Assembly: GCA_951799405.1 (NCBI GenBank)
Contig: OX637359.1
Span: forward strand, 430,201 to 494,200
Origin: Agapetus fuscipes
Lineage: Eukaryota > Arthropoda > Insecta > Trichoptera > Glossosomatidae
Length of the DNA stretch: 64,000 nucleotides
Reading direction: 5' to 3'
Shown: one piece after another, positions 40,122 through 51,408 of the stretch
Position numbering within the stretch: position 1 is the stretch's first letter
Layout of the letters: each line of letters begins with the position of its first letter
Program-made: the position numbers and the translations under genes
Notes under the pieces: model-generated
Told to the model about the DNA's origin: nothing
What the model saw: the letters and a program-made list of their open reading frames with translations, nothing else
The model's database searches: none

Positions 40122-40385
40122 TTGACCACACAGCCATCAAGAAGCAGCTGCCTGGACATCCCTGCAAGAAGGCCCCGCACTGTTTTAGGAGACAGGGCAT
40201 TCAAGGCGGCCGCTCCAATGACTTGTAATGCTATATCCTCCTCACTGAGGGAACTGGATTTGGAGAGACTGATCAAAAGACGCCTCAAGACTCACCTCTT
40301 CGTCCAATCATTATGGACAAGCGCCTTTGCAGTGACACACTGTCATAAAAGGCGCTATATAAATTTTGTATTTAATAATAAACTA
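40122..40385 (+). pseudogene. CR1/L2-like reverse transcriptase C-terminus and 3' end
   Basis: The frame shows TVLGDRAFKAAAPMTCNAIS, then LDLERLIKRRLKTHLF. The family pattern is LGDRAF-AAAP-LWN-LP...F-LKTHLF, and the W and P of the WN-LP block are altered. It ends GGCGCTATATAAATTTTG, a CR1/L2-like terminus. 5'-truncated; not active. Confidence 0.75.
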
Positions 40386-40399
40386 TAAGATTTACAATT

Positions 40400-40590
40400 A
40401 TGTTTATGAATTTCTATGAAATATTTTTCTCAGTCCGTTCATATCCATAATTTTTTTCATACATTTGTTACTTATAAAATCACCCCTTAAATCCCATTTA
40501 TTCGCAATTTCACAAATTTGATCAAGCCTTTATTTTTTCAGTCTTCTCCTTCCCTTTTTGCTTCTTATATTTCCTTTCAAAAACTCGTAA
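40400..40590 (-). mobile_element. RTE-like LINE 3' fragment, decayed
   Basis: The reverse strand encodes RKYKKQKGKEKTEKI, then an altered end; the surrounding TTCGCAATTTCACAAATTTGATC resembles 5284-5320. Low similarity. Confidence 0.4.
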
Positions 40591-40964
40591 CAAAAAATCC
40601 AAAAATAAAATATTTTTTGCAACTTGGGTTAAGCTCCCATAGGCTGTATTGCCATATGAAAACAGATTTACGCCCCGGGATGAAATCATTGCAGTGTTGC
40701 CATACATAATTCAACGTGTTATTCCAAATTAAATCACCAGTAAGCATATTCATGCGCGAGCCCCCACGTTTTATATAGCACGTATGTGCCCGCCCCTTAA
40801 TGTAACAAAAAACACACACGAGCGAACATCCTGTCCGAACATTAATTTATTGAAGGCTTTGTTCGGACCCATATTTTTTTGACACCAAAAAAACTCTTGT
40901 GGCTTTTTATTTTATGATACCTTCTTTAAAATAATGATTTTCAATGCTTAACAATGATAATTAA

Positions 40965-41120
40965 ATCTTCAAAGATTATGTGTAGAAGCCACGTGTAAGT
41001 TCACGCTTGCGTGTGCTGCTTTTGTACTTACAAACTAAGATCCAAACTTCAAACGCACATAAACTCTGCAACTCTTTCGAATTAAAACAGGGGGGAATTT
41101 GGAAAAGTGAACCAATATAA
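40965..41120 (-). mobile_element. Element C, degraded
   Basis: AGCCACGTGTAAGTTCACGC, TAAACTCTGCAACTCTTTCG and AAACAGGGGGGAATTTGG. Confidence 0.6.
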
Positions 41121-41283
41121 AATGGTAATCAATGTTTTCAAGGTTTTTTGTTAATTTTTGTCAAGTATGAAATATTATTATTTAAAATACAGTGACATTA
41201 AAATTTGTAAAATTAACGGTCCTTGCTCGATATTGATTCTAAAAAGTAATTCAGTGACACGTTTTTTATTCTTACTATAAAAG

Positions 41284-41285
41284 AA

Positions 41286-41344
<59 letters not shown>

Positions 41345-41348
41345 ATAC
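41284..41348. repeat. AAAT/TAAA microsatellite, about 16 copies
   Basis: An uninterrupted tetranucleotide run of about 65 bp. Confidence 0.97.
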
Positions 41349-41394
41349 ATAAATATGGTTTTAATTTTAATGTAAGCTTTCAAACTATGTCTTT

Positions 41395-41640
41395 TCCACT
41401 TTTTTTGTCAAATAAATACAAAGGTTTTTCTGTTCTTAGACCATCATTAATTAACATAAAAAATAGTCCTGGAGCTGATTAATAGTTTATTTTATTAACT
41501 TTACAAATTTCTACAAAAAACAAATTTTCTTTATTTGAAGCACTGCTTTATTTCCACTACTTTTGGATAAATTACAAATTAATTAAATTACACACGTTTT
41601 CGGTTCTCAGACCATCATCAAGGATATTGAGTATTTCACA
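41395..41640 (-). mobile_element. Two hairpin modules (TGATGATGG...GAAAA)
   Basis: On the reverse strand, CTTGATGATGGTCTGAGAAC then CGAAAACGTGTG (41590-41625), and AATGATGGTCTAAGAACAG then AAAAACC (41428-41455). They are tandem relatives with AAATTAATTT-type flanks. Confidence 0.5.
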
Positions 41641-41997
41641 AACAAAACTATTGTTGTATTTGTCACAGATATTGTCACTAAATTGAATTGTCTATGCTCT
41701 AGCGAACATTGAATGTTCGCGAGCATGTTGGACGAAGCGTTCGTCGCGTGCGTGTCCATTTTGAAGCACAGTGTATCCACCCTTGCAACTAGAAAGGGTG
41801 GATAATAGGCCCGTGATAATATGGATGTAAATTGCCGGACAAAAGAAACGTTTGTGAGTAACGGGCTTAGTCTGGTGTTAGCCCTACAATGCGCAATCAA
41901 AACGAGAACAGCCCTCCATCTGATTGCTTGTTTACGTTGCCAAATAAAAAATGGGGGCATCTGCAGGGCAAACAAATATCTTAAGATTTAGTCCAGT

Positions 41998-42065
41998 CGA
42001 TAGCTCAGTTAGTAGAATGCTTGCGTTTCATTCCAGAGGCCTAAGGTTCGATTTCCACGTTAATT
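41998..42065 (+). mobile_element. SINE-B head
   Basis: GTCGATAGCTCAGTTAGTAG and AAGGTTCGATTTCCACG: A and B boxes only, no body. Confidence 0.7.
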
Positions 42066-42130
42066 TAAAATTAACTTAAACTGTTAATTTAAAACACAAA
42101 TATAAAAAATACCGATAAGGTTAACTTTTA

Positions 42131-42343
42131 CATTAATCTAAGTTGCAAAGATATATTTACATTTAAAATGCTTACAGATGCTGCATGTGTACTTACAAAT
42201 TAAAATCCAAACCTCAAATGAACATCCACCCTGAAACTTTTGCCGACTATATCCCTGTAACAGGGGAGAAATCGCCAAAATGAACCATTTTGTGCAGTAG
42301 GTACCTATGGGTGGTCAGCCTCATACCAATCTATAAGTCAAGG
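42131..42343 (-). mobile_element. Element C
   Basis: AATCTAAGTTGCAAAGATAT to CCAATCTATAAGTCAAGGAA reversed; the segment with the ACACGTGT block is deleted. Confidence 0.83.
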
Positions 42344-42364
42344 AACAATGACTTCAAAATAAAT

Positions 42365-42510
42365 GATAACACCCCCTTCAAAAGTGGTTTGCGTAAGGCT
42401 GGTCCACTTGCATGTAAAAATTAACAGGTTCCACACGCCACATGCGTTCGTATTTGAGACCAAGCCGCAAGAAAGTTCACTGTGTGTGCAGCTTAGTTTC
42501 ATTGCGAGTA
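42365..42510 (+). mobile_element. SINE-B 3' half
   Basis: AAAAGTGGTTTGCGTAAGGC to TGTGTGCAGCTTAGTTTC. Confidence 0.72.
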
Positions 42511-42814
42511 TCGAATAAATAAGAGGCACAAAAACTAAAGGTTTTTTTTGAGAATTGAGCCCATTCTCTTTTGGTATCAAACCCAAGGCGTTAACCACTA
42601 TCCCGCGACCGGATGATACCAGAAAATGGGAGCCCAGAGTGACTGCCACTCTCTGGAAGCGTGACTCTCTGTGAGGGCTTAGGATCAGGGAGTTATTAAT
42701 ACCAGATCAGCTGGGCGAGGGAAAACCCCCACGACTGTCATCGGGAGATAAAGCACCGCGATGGAAACACGACGCAAATAATGGCTAGGGTTCGATTCCC
42801 CAAATTTCAAATAT

Positions 42815-43165
42815 TTTGTGGACAAGTTGCAGTATTATTGAAAAAATCTTGGGTTAAAAGAATGCGATGAGATGGTTTGGGCATGTGGAAAGAATGATGA
42901 TGATATACTGATAAAGTATACATACCGAGGAAATGTGAAAGGAAAAAGAGGTAAGGGACGACCGAGAAAAGTATGGAGTGATCAGATTGAGGAGATTGTG
43001 AAAGAATGGGATATATAAAGCGAGCGTAAAAGAAGAAAATGCATGAAAAAAGTGATGTATATGAATGAATTGAAAGAGGTACATATATAAGGATAGGAGG
43101 CAGCTCTGCAGAGGCTCTAACCACCCCTAGCTGAATGGCGATAAAGTTACACTTACAGTTTGGTC
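42815..43165 (+). pseudogene. RTE-like reverse transcriptase C-terminus and 3' UTR
   Basis: The reading VKRMRWFGHVERM, after a frameshift KGRPRKVWSDQIEEIVKEWD, and RRKCMKKVMYMNELKEV form the recognisable end of an RTE-type ORF (R-FGHVERM ... GRPR-W-D-I). The 3' UTR GCAGCTCTGCAGAGGCTC, CCCTAGCTGAATGGCG and the tail GTTACACTTACAG follow. Stops and frameshifts make it inactive. This is the best forward copy of the family; most others are only UTR pieces. Confidence 0.75.
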
Positions 43166-43258
43166 GATGGTTCAATAGGTAGAGTGCTAGAATTCCATGC
43201 CGAGAGCTCGGGTTCCATCACAACCGAGGGTGTCAGAAATGATTTCTGGTTTTGGTGT
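43165..43258 (+). mobile_element. SINE-B head
   Basis: TCGATGGTTCAATAGGTAGAG, GAGCTCGGGTTCCATCAC and GTGTCAGAAATGATTTCTGG; it begins exactly at the LINE tail. Confidence 0.7.
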
Positions 43259-43284
43259 TGAATTTGCAAGAGAAATACCGCCTA

Positions 43285-43465
43285 CTCCATCTTACCATAC
43301 AGGGTAAGATTGAGGGGAGAAGAACTCAGGGACGCTGAAGGACATTGAAGCTGAAAAACCTGTGACAATTGTTAAATTAAAGCACCAAGTCCTTGTTACG
43401 AGCCGCAGCGTCTAAGGTGAAAATAGGCATGATGATTACCGATCTTCGATAGATGTGGCTGAAAT
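43285..43465 (+). mobile_element. RTE-like LINE 3' end (second family)
   Basis: AGAAGAACTCAGGGACGCTG, GAAGCTGAAAAACCTG and GTCTAAGGTGAAAATAGGC then ATGATGATTACCGATCTTCG: the degenerate frame LRAAASKVKIGMMITDLR matches 10830-10925. Confidence 0.7.
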
Positions 43466-43594
43466 AAACTAGTTTTTACCTTTTGATGGACATCAGGAGT
43501 TTGTCTCTGGTATTCATGCGGGAAAGAACCTCGGCATTTGTGACTCGATCCATCCAGAAAACCTTCAACGTCCGTATGCATTCAACTTCAAATA

Positions 43595-44087
43595 CGCAAC
43601 TAAGCTACACATTTAGTGTAACTTCTTGCCTGCGTTATCCCCGAAGGGGTTGCATGTGGCGATTCGGGACCTATTTATTTTTACGGGTAAGGGGGCAGGC
43701 CTCACACTAAGCACTTTCAGTTCAAGTGGGGGTTTCCCAGCTCCCGGAGGGGCTGGTTTTCATTTCTTGTGAAGGCTGAGCAAACCTTCGGATCGAACCC
43801 TTGCTCTCGGCATGGAATGCAAGCATTCTACCAATTGAGCTATCGACCTTTTTACGAGCTTGGTCGTAGTCGCTACAAAGCACTAATTCTAAAGCAAGAC
43901 CCAGTTGTTGTAAGGCTCCATGTACCTTTTAATGAACGGTCTTTGGTAAAGGTTTTATGAATTTTTCAACCTAGCGAAAAGCAAATTTGAAAATATTAAT
44001 GGTATATTTGTTGCACTCGGCTGGGATTCGAATCCACAATCTTCCATTCACGAGTCCGAAGTGTTACCACTGGACTACGAATCGGTC
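43595..44087 (-). mobile_element. A-B dimeric SINE, copy 1
   Basis: On the reverse strand: SINE-A head and body, then GCTCGTAAAAAGGTCGATAGC, then the SINE-B head, which passes from GGGTTCGATCC straight to AAGGTTTGCTCAGCC (an internal deletion), and the SINE-B 3' end. Length, junction and deletion equal the copies at 50521, 55751 and 57922. Confidence 0.92.
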
Positions 44088-44485
44088 TCATCGTATTCAC
44101 TTTTGGGGTCCATGTCTCAGACCTGTAGAGCAATACAGACCATAAAGTACTTATTTATAATTTTACACAAAGACACAATAAAAAAAGCTGCATGTGTACA
44201 CTGCGCTCTAGTTTATTGTTTATTGCTCAGGAATATTGTTCAATTCATTCACAATTACGGCGGACTCCTTAATTACGTCCGGCGTAAACAAGCGCACGTG
44301 CCGCACGCCGTGAGGGACACGTGCCGCACATGCTTCGCCGTGCTATACTGATGATACAGGAGAAATATGCTAGCCGGAGGGTGCGGCTTCAGTGCTCCTT
44401 CAGTGCTCCGAGCGGCATTTCAAATTGAATAATGAGAACTAAGAATGGGTGAGAGATACTGATATGCAATTACTTCGGGCGCTCG

Positions 44486-44819
44486 GTCGATAGCTCAGTT
44501 GGTAGAGCGCTTGCATTCCATGGCGACTGCTCAGGTTCGTATCCCACCGAGGGTATCAGAAATGATTTCACTGTTTGGTGTTTATTTACAACCTTAAATA
44601 AAATACCGGCAAGGTAGTCAGCCTTCACAGGAAACGAGTACCTCCCTCCCCCCCCCCCAGTAGTATACACCAGAGTAAACCCCCAGTGCAACTGAAGTGG
44701 TTGGAGTAAGGCCGGCCCTCTTGCCTTTAAAAATAAAAAGGTTCACTCGGCATATGCGAAACCCTTCGGAGATAACGCGGCAAGAAGTTACACTATGTGT
44801 GTAGCTCAGTTACGTTCGT
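44486..44819 (+). mobile_element. SINE-B, full length
   Basis: GGTCGATAGCTCAGTTGGTA to TGTAGCTCAGTTACGTT with all blocks. A poly(C) run near 44648 replaces part of the centre. Confidence 0.9.
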
Positions 44820-45103
44820 TTTAATTGCGCCTATAATAGATTGATTGAGTTCGTTTCTACTCACTCCCTACCCACTTTTCTACCGACTTTTTAAATCAAG
44901 GATTAACACAACATTAAATAGAGGTTTACTCAGCCTTTTTTACCCCGCCCCCCGATCACCTTGTGACGTTTTGTCAGACACACATTAGAGTACATCATGT
45001 CATTTTGTCATGATGTACTCTACTAGGATATTTTGTCATGTGATTTACTATCATTTTGATGTTCTGTCATGTGTCTTGCTGTCATGGGTTGCTCTGTAAT
45101 TCA
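44820..45103. repeat. Scattered CATGTG units and a palindrome
   Basis: AGAGTACATCATGTCATTTTG followed by its mirror (TCATGATGTACTCT) forms a perfect palindrome near 44990-45025. Then 4-5 degenerate TGTCATGTGTC units continue to 45100. Confidence 0.7.
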
Positions 45104-45260
45104 CCACGGTAATTCTTACCTACCGAATATCGGTAATATTTGTATGAAAACTAATCAGCTGTTAGTGCAGCTGAGAAGGTGTTGTTCTCTTGCGGTCATC
45201 TTGAATTGACAGGTCTTCATACAAATATTACCGATATTCGGTAGGTAAGAATTACCGTGG
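45104..45260. mobile_element. MITE with 48-bp perfect inverted repeats
   Basis: CCACGGTAATTCTTACCTAC ... ATCGGTAATATTTGTATG is repeated inverted at the right end. The core (TAATCAGCTGTT, GGTCATCTTGAATTGACAGG, TCTTCATACA) is shared with the MITE at 22000-22236, whose outer arms differ. No convincing TSD. Confidence 0.85.
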
Positions 45261-45713
45261 GGATGAGACTTCCAGCTCAGTCTACAATCACCTCTTTTCT
45301 CTTATAATCTCTTATATCTAAACAGGACGGTCTACAATCATCTGTTTTCTCTTCATCCATCACTTTCATCAGTACCTTCACTTTCACATCCCCATTCATT
45401 CAATTGTGCAACTTACAGATTGCAGGACTCAAATTAAAATAAACCGCATACGATTACTTGCTAGTGCGGCGTCAGTCACGTGCCGCATCGAGGACGTGAC
45501 CCCAGGGTCTAAAAAACAATCTGCGTGCGCATTGTTGCTGGCCCACCATAGGCCCTCACCGCGGCCTGTGAACCAGCGCGGCGGCCACTTGGGAGAACAC
45601 GATAGTCGGCAGATATAACAGCAGTTCACACGCATCCCTAATGTGGAGGGCAGGCCGCGTGTAGGGAGGGGTAGGTACATCTTCGCTTAGGGCTTGCGAA
45701 TCATAGTAATAAG
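45261..45713. other. No recognised feature
   Basis: A moderately GC-rich segment (45460-45660) with overlapping frames (45406-45618 +, 45429-45680 -), neither recognised. Confidence 0.35.
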
Positions 45714-45890
45714 TGGTTAGTGGCAAGTGTTAGTGCTAGTAGGAAGTGATAGTGTTAGTGGTTAGTGTTAGTGGTTAGTCTTAGTGGTTAGTGTTGGTAG
45801 TTAGTGGTTAGTGTTAATAGTGGTTAGCGTTAGTACTTAGTGGTTAGCGTTAGTGATTATTGGTTAGTAGTATTCGTTATTAGTTATTGT
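45714..45890. repeat. TTAGTG-type tandem repeat
   Basis: Irregular runs of GTTAGTGGTTAGTGTTAGTG over about 175 bp. It is not the insect telomere unit TTAGG. A shorter relative is at 25386-25450. Confidence 0.85.
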
Positions 45891-46029
45891 TAAGCGAGTT
45901 GCAAAGTTGGCGACAAGAGCTCTTACTTTTGATATTTAAATTTATTGTAAATCAATTTAGATTTAATGTTTTTTTCTGTTATCTCCTAGGACCTAGTCCA
46001 CTTCTCGGTACATTGTTTTTGTTCCTTCG

Positions 46030-46185
46030 CTAATAGGTTGGTACGACGCTGACCACCATGCTGTAAAGCCATGGTTAACTTTTGCCAACTCCACTCCAGT
46101 TTCAGAGGAAGACGTCAGAATTGCACGGTTTATTATGATCTAGGTTTTTTTTGTAAGTACACAAGCGCGAACGTGTTTCCCATGG
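46030..46185 (+). mobile_element. Element C, degraded
   Basis: TAATAGGTTGGTACGACGC to AAGCGCGAACGTGTTTCCC. Confidence 0.6.
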
Positions 46186-46362
46186 GAGAGCATTAAATAA
46201 ACGCGTTAAACGTCAATTTGTCTTTCCGGTTATAGATGACATTTTTGATGAAAAAAAAATCCTAGAGGGCCGTTATATTTGAACAATTTGCATGTTTTAT
46301 ACTAATGGCAGCACTTTACTTGCCTCAAAAATATGTATTCATCATTTTATACTAGTACCCTT

Positions 46363-46594
46363 AGTACGAGTTGCAAAACTTGAGTAAAGTAAAGTTTACG
46401 GAAAATATTTAATAGTGATTTCTCCCAAAATCTGCCGTTTTTGTTTCTTACACTTTATGGTCTTAGCAAAAGAGTTACAGTGATGAAGAAAATCAAGTTC
46501 AAACAAACAAAAACGGCAGATTTTGGGATAAATCACTCTTTAATATTTTCCGTAAACTTTTAAGTATTATTAAACTACTAAGGGTACCGAAAAC
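46363..46594. mobile_element. Foldback/MITE F, copy 2
   Basis: Left AGTACCCTTAGTACGAGTTG, right (reversed) CGGTACCCTTAGTAGTTTAA; inner arms AATCTGCCGTTTTTGTTTC and AACAAAAACGGCAGATT. The central 60 bp are almost identical to copy 1 at 33728-33948, suggesting recent activity. Confidence 0.82.
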
Positions 46595-46984
46595 ATTTAC
46601 GTTCAAGTACAGTTTATTTACGGAACTTAATTGTTTTTATTTCTAGTAGGAACAAGGGTAACGCCGTTTAAATTTGTACCATAACTGTCGACCGGCAAGA
46701 TTCAAGAAAACGAAAACATCGTGAGTTAAATTAAGGTCTATTCAAAATGACGGACAGGTTCGAAAAATTAGGTTTTTTTACATTTCGATATCTCATTTCT
46801 TTTTTCGACGACGAATACAAGATTTTATAGCAGTTCGTAAACACTGTTCAGTAAAAATATAAGAGCACCATTTTTAATGTCTATAAATATGACTGTTGTT
46901 TGTCTATGAATGTTTAATAAAAATATGAATACGCACATATAATAACTACCTAAAATCGTTCGTTTATTGTATTTCAATAAGTTT

Positions 46985-47215
46985 CCTTGACTTATAGGTT
47001 AGTATGAAGCTGACCACTCATACTGTAAAAAATGGTTCACTTTACCAATGTTACCATTGTGTCAGGTAAGGTCGGCAAGAGTTGCAGGGCTTATGTTCAT
47101 TTGAGATTGGGTTTTATATTGTAGGTTCACATGCAGCATGTTTAAGTACGAACTTAAAGTCTTAAATGCAATATATTTTTGTAACTTAGATTATAGATTA
47201 TCATAGATTTAGATA
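46985..47215 (+). mobile_element. Element C, full length
   Basis: CCTTGACTTATAGGTTAG to TTTGTAACTTAGATTATAG. Confidence 0.9.
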
Positions 47216-48619
47216 GATAGGCAATGTTTTTTTTTGCGTACATTTTTCACAGTATCCAGCACCGATATAAAAATTAGGTACCTCTGTGGTCCAAATTTCA
47301 TTTAATCGTTTAGCCCACAGATCACGGAATAAACCTTTTTGCTATTTTGAATAACAAACATCAAACGGTGCATTTAAAATATTAATAGCATGTAGTAAGG
47401 TTGATTAGATAGTTTTATGTTTCAATTAGGTACGTAAATGTTATTTGTTAGTCAACCATAAATTAACGGTAAGTAGGTGTATTTTTTTAAACCTACGTGA
47501 ATACACCTTAATACTGGTAACATACGGTAAAGATTGTAAATAAAAAACCGCCCGACATTACCTTAAACTTGTGCCATTTGAAAAATAATACTGTCAGCAA
47601 TGATAAAAACATACAATCATCAGAAGAATTAATGGATCTAAGTAAAAAATATACCACTGACAACATATTCGAATACATACCTTAATAATGCCAAGTTAAC
47701 TTCCACTCAAAACACACACGACAAATTCCCGAGTCTGATGTAAACGTTCTCAAAAGAAAATGAAGGTATCGAATGAGTTTTTTTGTGTTGTCCACACTAC
47801 ATCAAAGAGTTACCATACGTGAATAAATACTTAAAATTGCAAGATTTTTGTCAGTTCCAATGGAATTGGTAACATACTAAAAGAAAAATTTCGGAGCCAA
47901 AAATGGAGACAACCCTTAGCAATCAATATTTCGTGTTTAAATAAGTAAATATTATTGTGGCTAGTACAGAAAATGAAAGATACGTTACTAAGGTATATGC
48001 AAAAATACTCAACTTTAAAAACGTTTGACTATTTTGATCGTATCATGCCATCAAAGGGTCAAAAACGGGTTGCGGACATGTAAAATTTGTATGGGAATGG
48101 AAAAAAGGCGTTTTTGTTTTATTTTTTAATTACATCGCCACTTAATGCTTTTTGCAGTTTTTTTTTGTATTTCGATACGCTTTTTATTTACTTTACTCTG
48201 ATAATTTTAGAATTCAGTAGAGATTACCAGTTTTTATGAAAAAGCTGAAAATCATTAGGGGACACACGCACAAGACAAAAGGTACAAATTTCGACGGCGA
48301 TACCCACAACTGAATGATATAATAATGTATATTTAATTGGATTGCTCGCTGACCTGGTGTGAGCCCCAAATCAATTTTTAGTATGTAAATTAGTTTGTAA
48401 AAATGATCGTGCGGTCAGTGCGACGTTCAACCACCGGAAGTGGGCGCAATTAGTAAATTGAACTATTTTTAATGACACTTTTTTATAATAGGGGTTAATT
48501 CTCTGTGACCGTACTTTCCATAATTTTCTCATGGTTAATTGATTAATAGATTTTACTTTTTTGTTTGTTTGTAAATGATTGTTTTATTTGTAATTCCCTT
48601 ATTTTACTGTAAGTGCTTT
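47216..48619. other. 1.4 kb AT-rich DNA without recognised repeats
   Basis: Longest stretch of the window without one of the named families, apart from a 77-bp-repeat relic near 47323. I see no open frame of note, splice-bounded exon or RNA gene. Confidence 0.45.
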
Positions 48620-48775
48620 GTACTTGTATCCAGCTGCTATTCCGCTAGGGGTGGCCAGTACCTCTGCATATGTGTCTCCACTTTGTTATCTCTCTGTACA
48701 CTGCTTTCATCTCCTCGACATTCATCACTCTCTTTATGCACGCTCTTTTATTTTTCTCACTCTGTATGTAGGTAC
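48620..48775 (-). mobile_element. RTE-like LINE 3' end
   Basis: The reverse strand gives a broken frame KRVMNVEEMKAVYREITKW, RHICRGTGHP and the 3' UTR CCCCTAGCGGAATAGCAG; the ACAGTT tail is lost. Confidence 0.65.
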
Positions 48776-49071
48776 AATATAAATTCTAATTAATAAAATT
48801 GAAATGACGTTCTTTGGTAACCGCATCACTCCAGAGTAGCTGAAGCAATTTGGCTTTTTTAATCTTAAAATGATGTTTATAATCTATTTCCAATGAATCT
48901 TAAGGTCTACATTTACTTAAATTTTATCAACATCATATTTGTATAATAACTGATTGTTTCCTAAATAAATATATAAAAAAATTTAGAAAAAGTTATATCA
49001 TGAAAAAAAGGATAAACATCTCGGAAATTTTTCAGATAACTGAAAAACTAAACATGTTTTTTTTTAGTTTT

Positions 49072-49320
49072 TATGGTTTTGTATGAGACTGACCACCTAT
49101 ACTTTAAAAAATGGTTCACATTGCCAATGTCACGCCATATTTCAGGGAATGTTGGCAAGAGTTGCAGGGTTTACGCTCATTTGAGATTGGGTTTTTATGT
49201 TGATAGTTCACATGCGGCATGTGTAAACATGAACTTATACATGTCTCATGTCTGTTTGTGAGAATGCATTTAATATGAATCTTTAATGTGAAATTTCTTT
49301 GCAACTTAGATAATAGATTA
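49072..49320 (+). mobile_element. Element C, nearly full length
   Basis: GGTTTTGTATGAGACTGACC to CTTTGCAACTTAGATAATAG. Confidence 0.87.
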
Positions 49321-50034
49321 TCTATAGGTTCTCTTCACTTGTACTACTTTCTTACAGCTTTTTCCCACAATAATTGTACAAAATAACACTGTCTATCAAA
49401 TTTATTGCATTTTAGATGGGACAACGTCTGTCGGGTCAGCTAGTTCTAAATAAAAAGGACAAAGTGATGAGAATCCAGATTAAAGTAACGTAAGCTAATG
49501 TTGAAACAACCCATTCTAAGATTTGTTATCTACCAAATTGCAGTACAAAAAATACAGCTTTGATTTTTACTCTGACATTTTGTAAAAAAATATTGACTTT
49601 CCGTGTCCACTTTATAGGCCAGGGGTCCTCTTTTTTGTTTTTTTTTATTTTTTGTGAAAAATCAAAAAAAAAAATTAAAAATTTGAGCTCGCGGCCCGGA
49701 TCTCAAATTTTCCGAAAGTCACGGGCTGGATGAAACTCCAAAATCCTGATTTTCCCCGGAGTTTCACACATAGAACTTCCGTTCCGACTACGAAAAAAGC
49801 CTTACGTAAACAGACCACTTATATTTTATGGTTGAGTTTTCTTTAAAAGGTTCCGAGCCTACAATTATTATTGTTCATAGAAAATTTGGACAGTAAAATG
49901 TGTCATGTGATTATGAAGTTGATTTTTTGCGGAATGTGTGTATGACGCACTGTATGATTTTGTGGAAAGATTTTCTACTTTGGAAGGATTGTATAATTTT
50001 TTTGAGGTCTACAAAGGTTCTTTCGCTTTTTGTG
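49321..50034. other. Possible hAT-like end; otherwise unassigned
   Basis: GGCCAGGGGTCCTCTTTTTT at 49618 with GCGGCCCGGATCTC downstream resembles one hAT terminus; no partner end found. CTGTCGGGTCAGCTAGTTC at 49428 equals a LINE-E-associated end. Confidence 0.3.
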
Positions 50035-50035
50035 A

Positions 50036-50365
50036 AGGTATTCAGTTTGTAGAATGCTTGCATGTACACGCTAAGAGCAAGGGTTCGATCCCGACTGAGG
50101 GTGTCCGAAATGATTTCCCGTTTCGTTGTTTATTTCAAACCCAAAATAAATAGGCACTGGCATGGTTTACTCAGCCTTCAAAATAAATGAGAACCAGTCC
50201 CCTCGGAAGCTGGGAAACCCCACTTCAACTAAAGTGGTTGGCGTGAGGCCGGCCCTCTTACCTGTAAAATACATCCCATCCCAAAATCTCCACATATAAC
50301 CCCTTCAAGGATAACGTGGGCAAGAAGTTACCCTACATGTGTAGCATGGTTTCGTTGCGTTAGCT
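50036..50365 (+). mobile_element. SINE-B, full length
   Basis: Degraded A box (TTCAGTTTGTAGAATGC), B box GGGTTCGATCCCGACTG, complete body and GTAGCATGGTTTCGTTGCG end. Confidence 0.87.
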
Positions 50366-50520
50366 GATCGCTTAGTCTGACTTTTTGAAAAGGTATCCAA
50401 AGGCGGTAATCTATCGTTTTTTGTAAAAGTATCCGCTGGTTGGATTGTATGACTTTTTATAAAAGTGTGGAAAGGCAGGATTCTCTCGCTTTTTGAAAAG
50501 GTGTAACCCAACTAAAAACC

Positions 50521-51012
50521 GCAACTAAGCTAGACATATAGTGTAACTTCTTGCCTGCGTTTCCCCGAAGGGGTCGCATGTGGCGCTTCGGGACTCATTT
50601 ATTTTTACAGGTAAGGGGGCCGGCCTCACACCAACCACGTTCAGTTGAAGTGGGGGTTTCCCAGCTCCCGGGGGGGCTGGTTCTCATTTATTGTGAAGGC
50701 TGAGTAAACCTTTGAGATCGAACCCTTGCTCTCAGCATGGAATGGAAGCATTCTACCAATTGAGATATCGACCTTTTTACGAGCTTGATCGTCGTCGCTA
50801 CAAAGCGCCAGTTCTCAAGCAAGACCCAGTTGCTGTACCTAAGGCTGGATGGACCTTTGGTGACCGGTCATAGGTAAAGGTTTTATGAATTTTTCAACCC
50901 AGCTAAGAGCAAAGCTGAATATATAAATGGTATATTTTTTGTGCTCCGCCTGGAATCGAACCCACAACCTTCCCATTCAGAGTCCGAAGTGTTACCACTG
51001 AACTACGGACCG
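50521..51012 (-). mobile_element. A-B dimeric SINE, copy 2
   Basis: Same organisation as 43595-44087. SINE-B 50521-50775 with the GATCGAACCC to AAACCTT deletion, junction ATATCGACCTTTTTACGAGC, then SINE-A to AACTACGGACCG. Confidence 0.92.
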
Positions 51013-51408
51013 TGTCTGCTGTTGTAAAGGTGTATTACTCTTTGGAATGTATTTGCAGAAACGACTGCATGATTTATGAGAAGATATCCACGGGCCGTAT
51101 GTTGAAGACCTCTGTCATAGAATATACATAGGCTATATATAAAACACACAAAAAACGCAAATTGGTTCGTTTGTTAAAGAAAATTACTTCTAAACGTAGC
51201 TAGGACATTTGTTGACTTAGGGTTCTGAAAAAAACCGATCGGACCCTACGTCCGTCCGTCCAACGTCAGGAAAAGGGTTTCTGATCACAAAGTAAAGGAA
51301 AAAGAAGTGAGTGAAGCGTAAAAAGGCACAGGAAGAAAAAGCGCTTTGTGATTTTTGTTTTAAATTAAAGAAGGCTTTATTGGCGTGTGGAACTTATTTA
51401 GTTTTAAA
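51013..51408. other. No recognised feature
   Basis: GATCGGACCCTACGTCCGTCCGTCC near 51238 is the only GC-rich motif; otherwise plain. Confidence 0.4.

Noticed and set aside
45714..45890. Telomeric repeat
   Set aside because: The unit is TTAGTG/GGTTAGTG, irregular, not the arthropod TTAGG.
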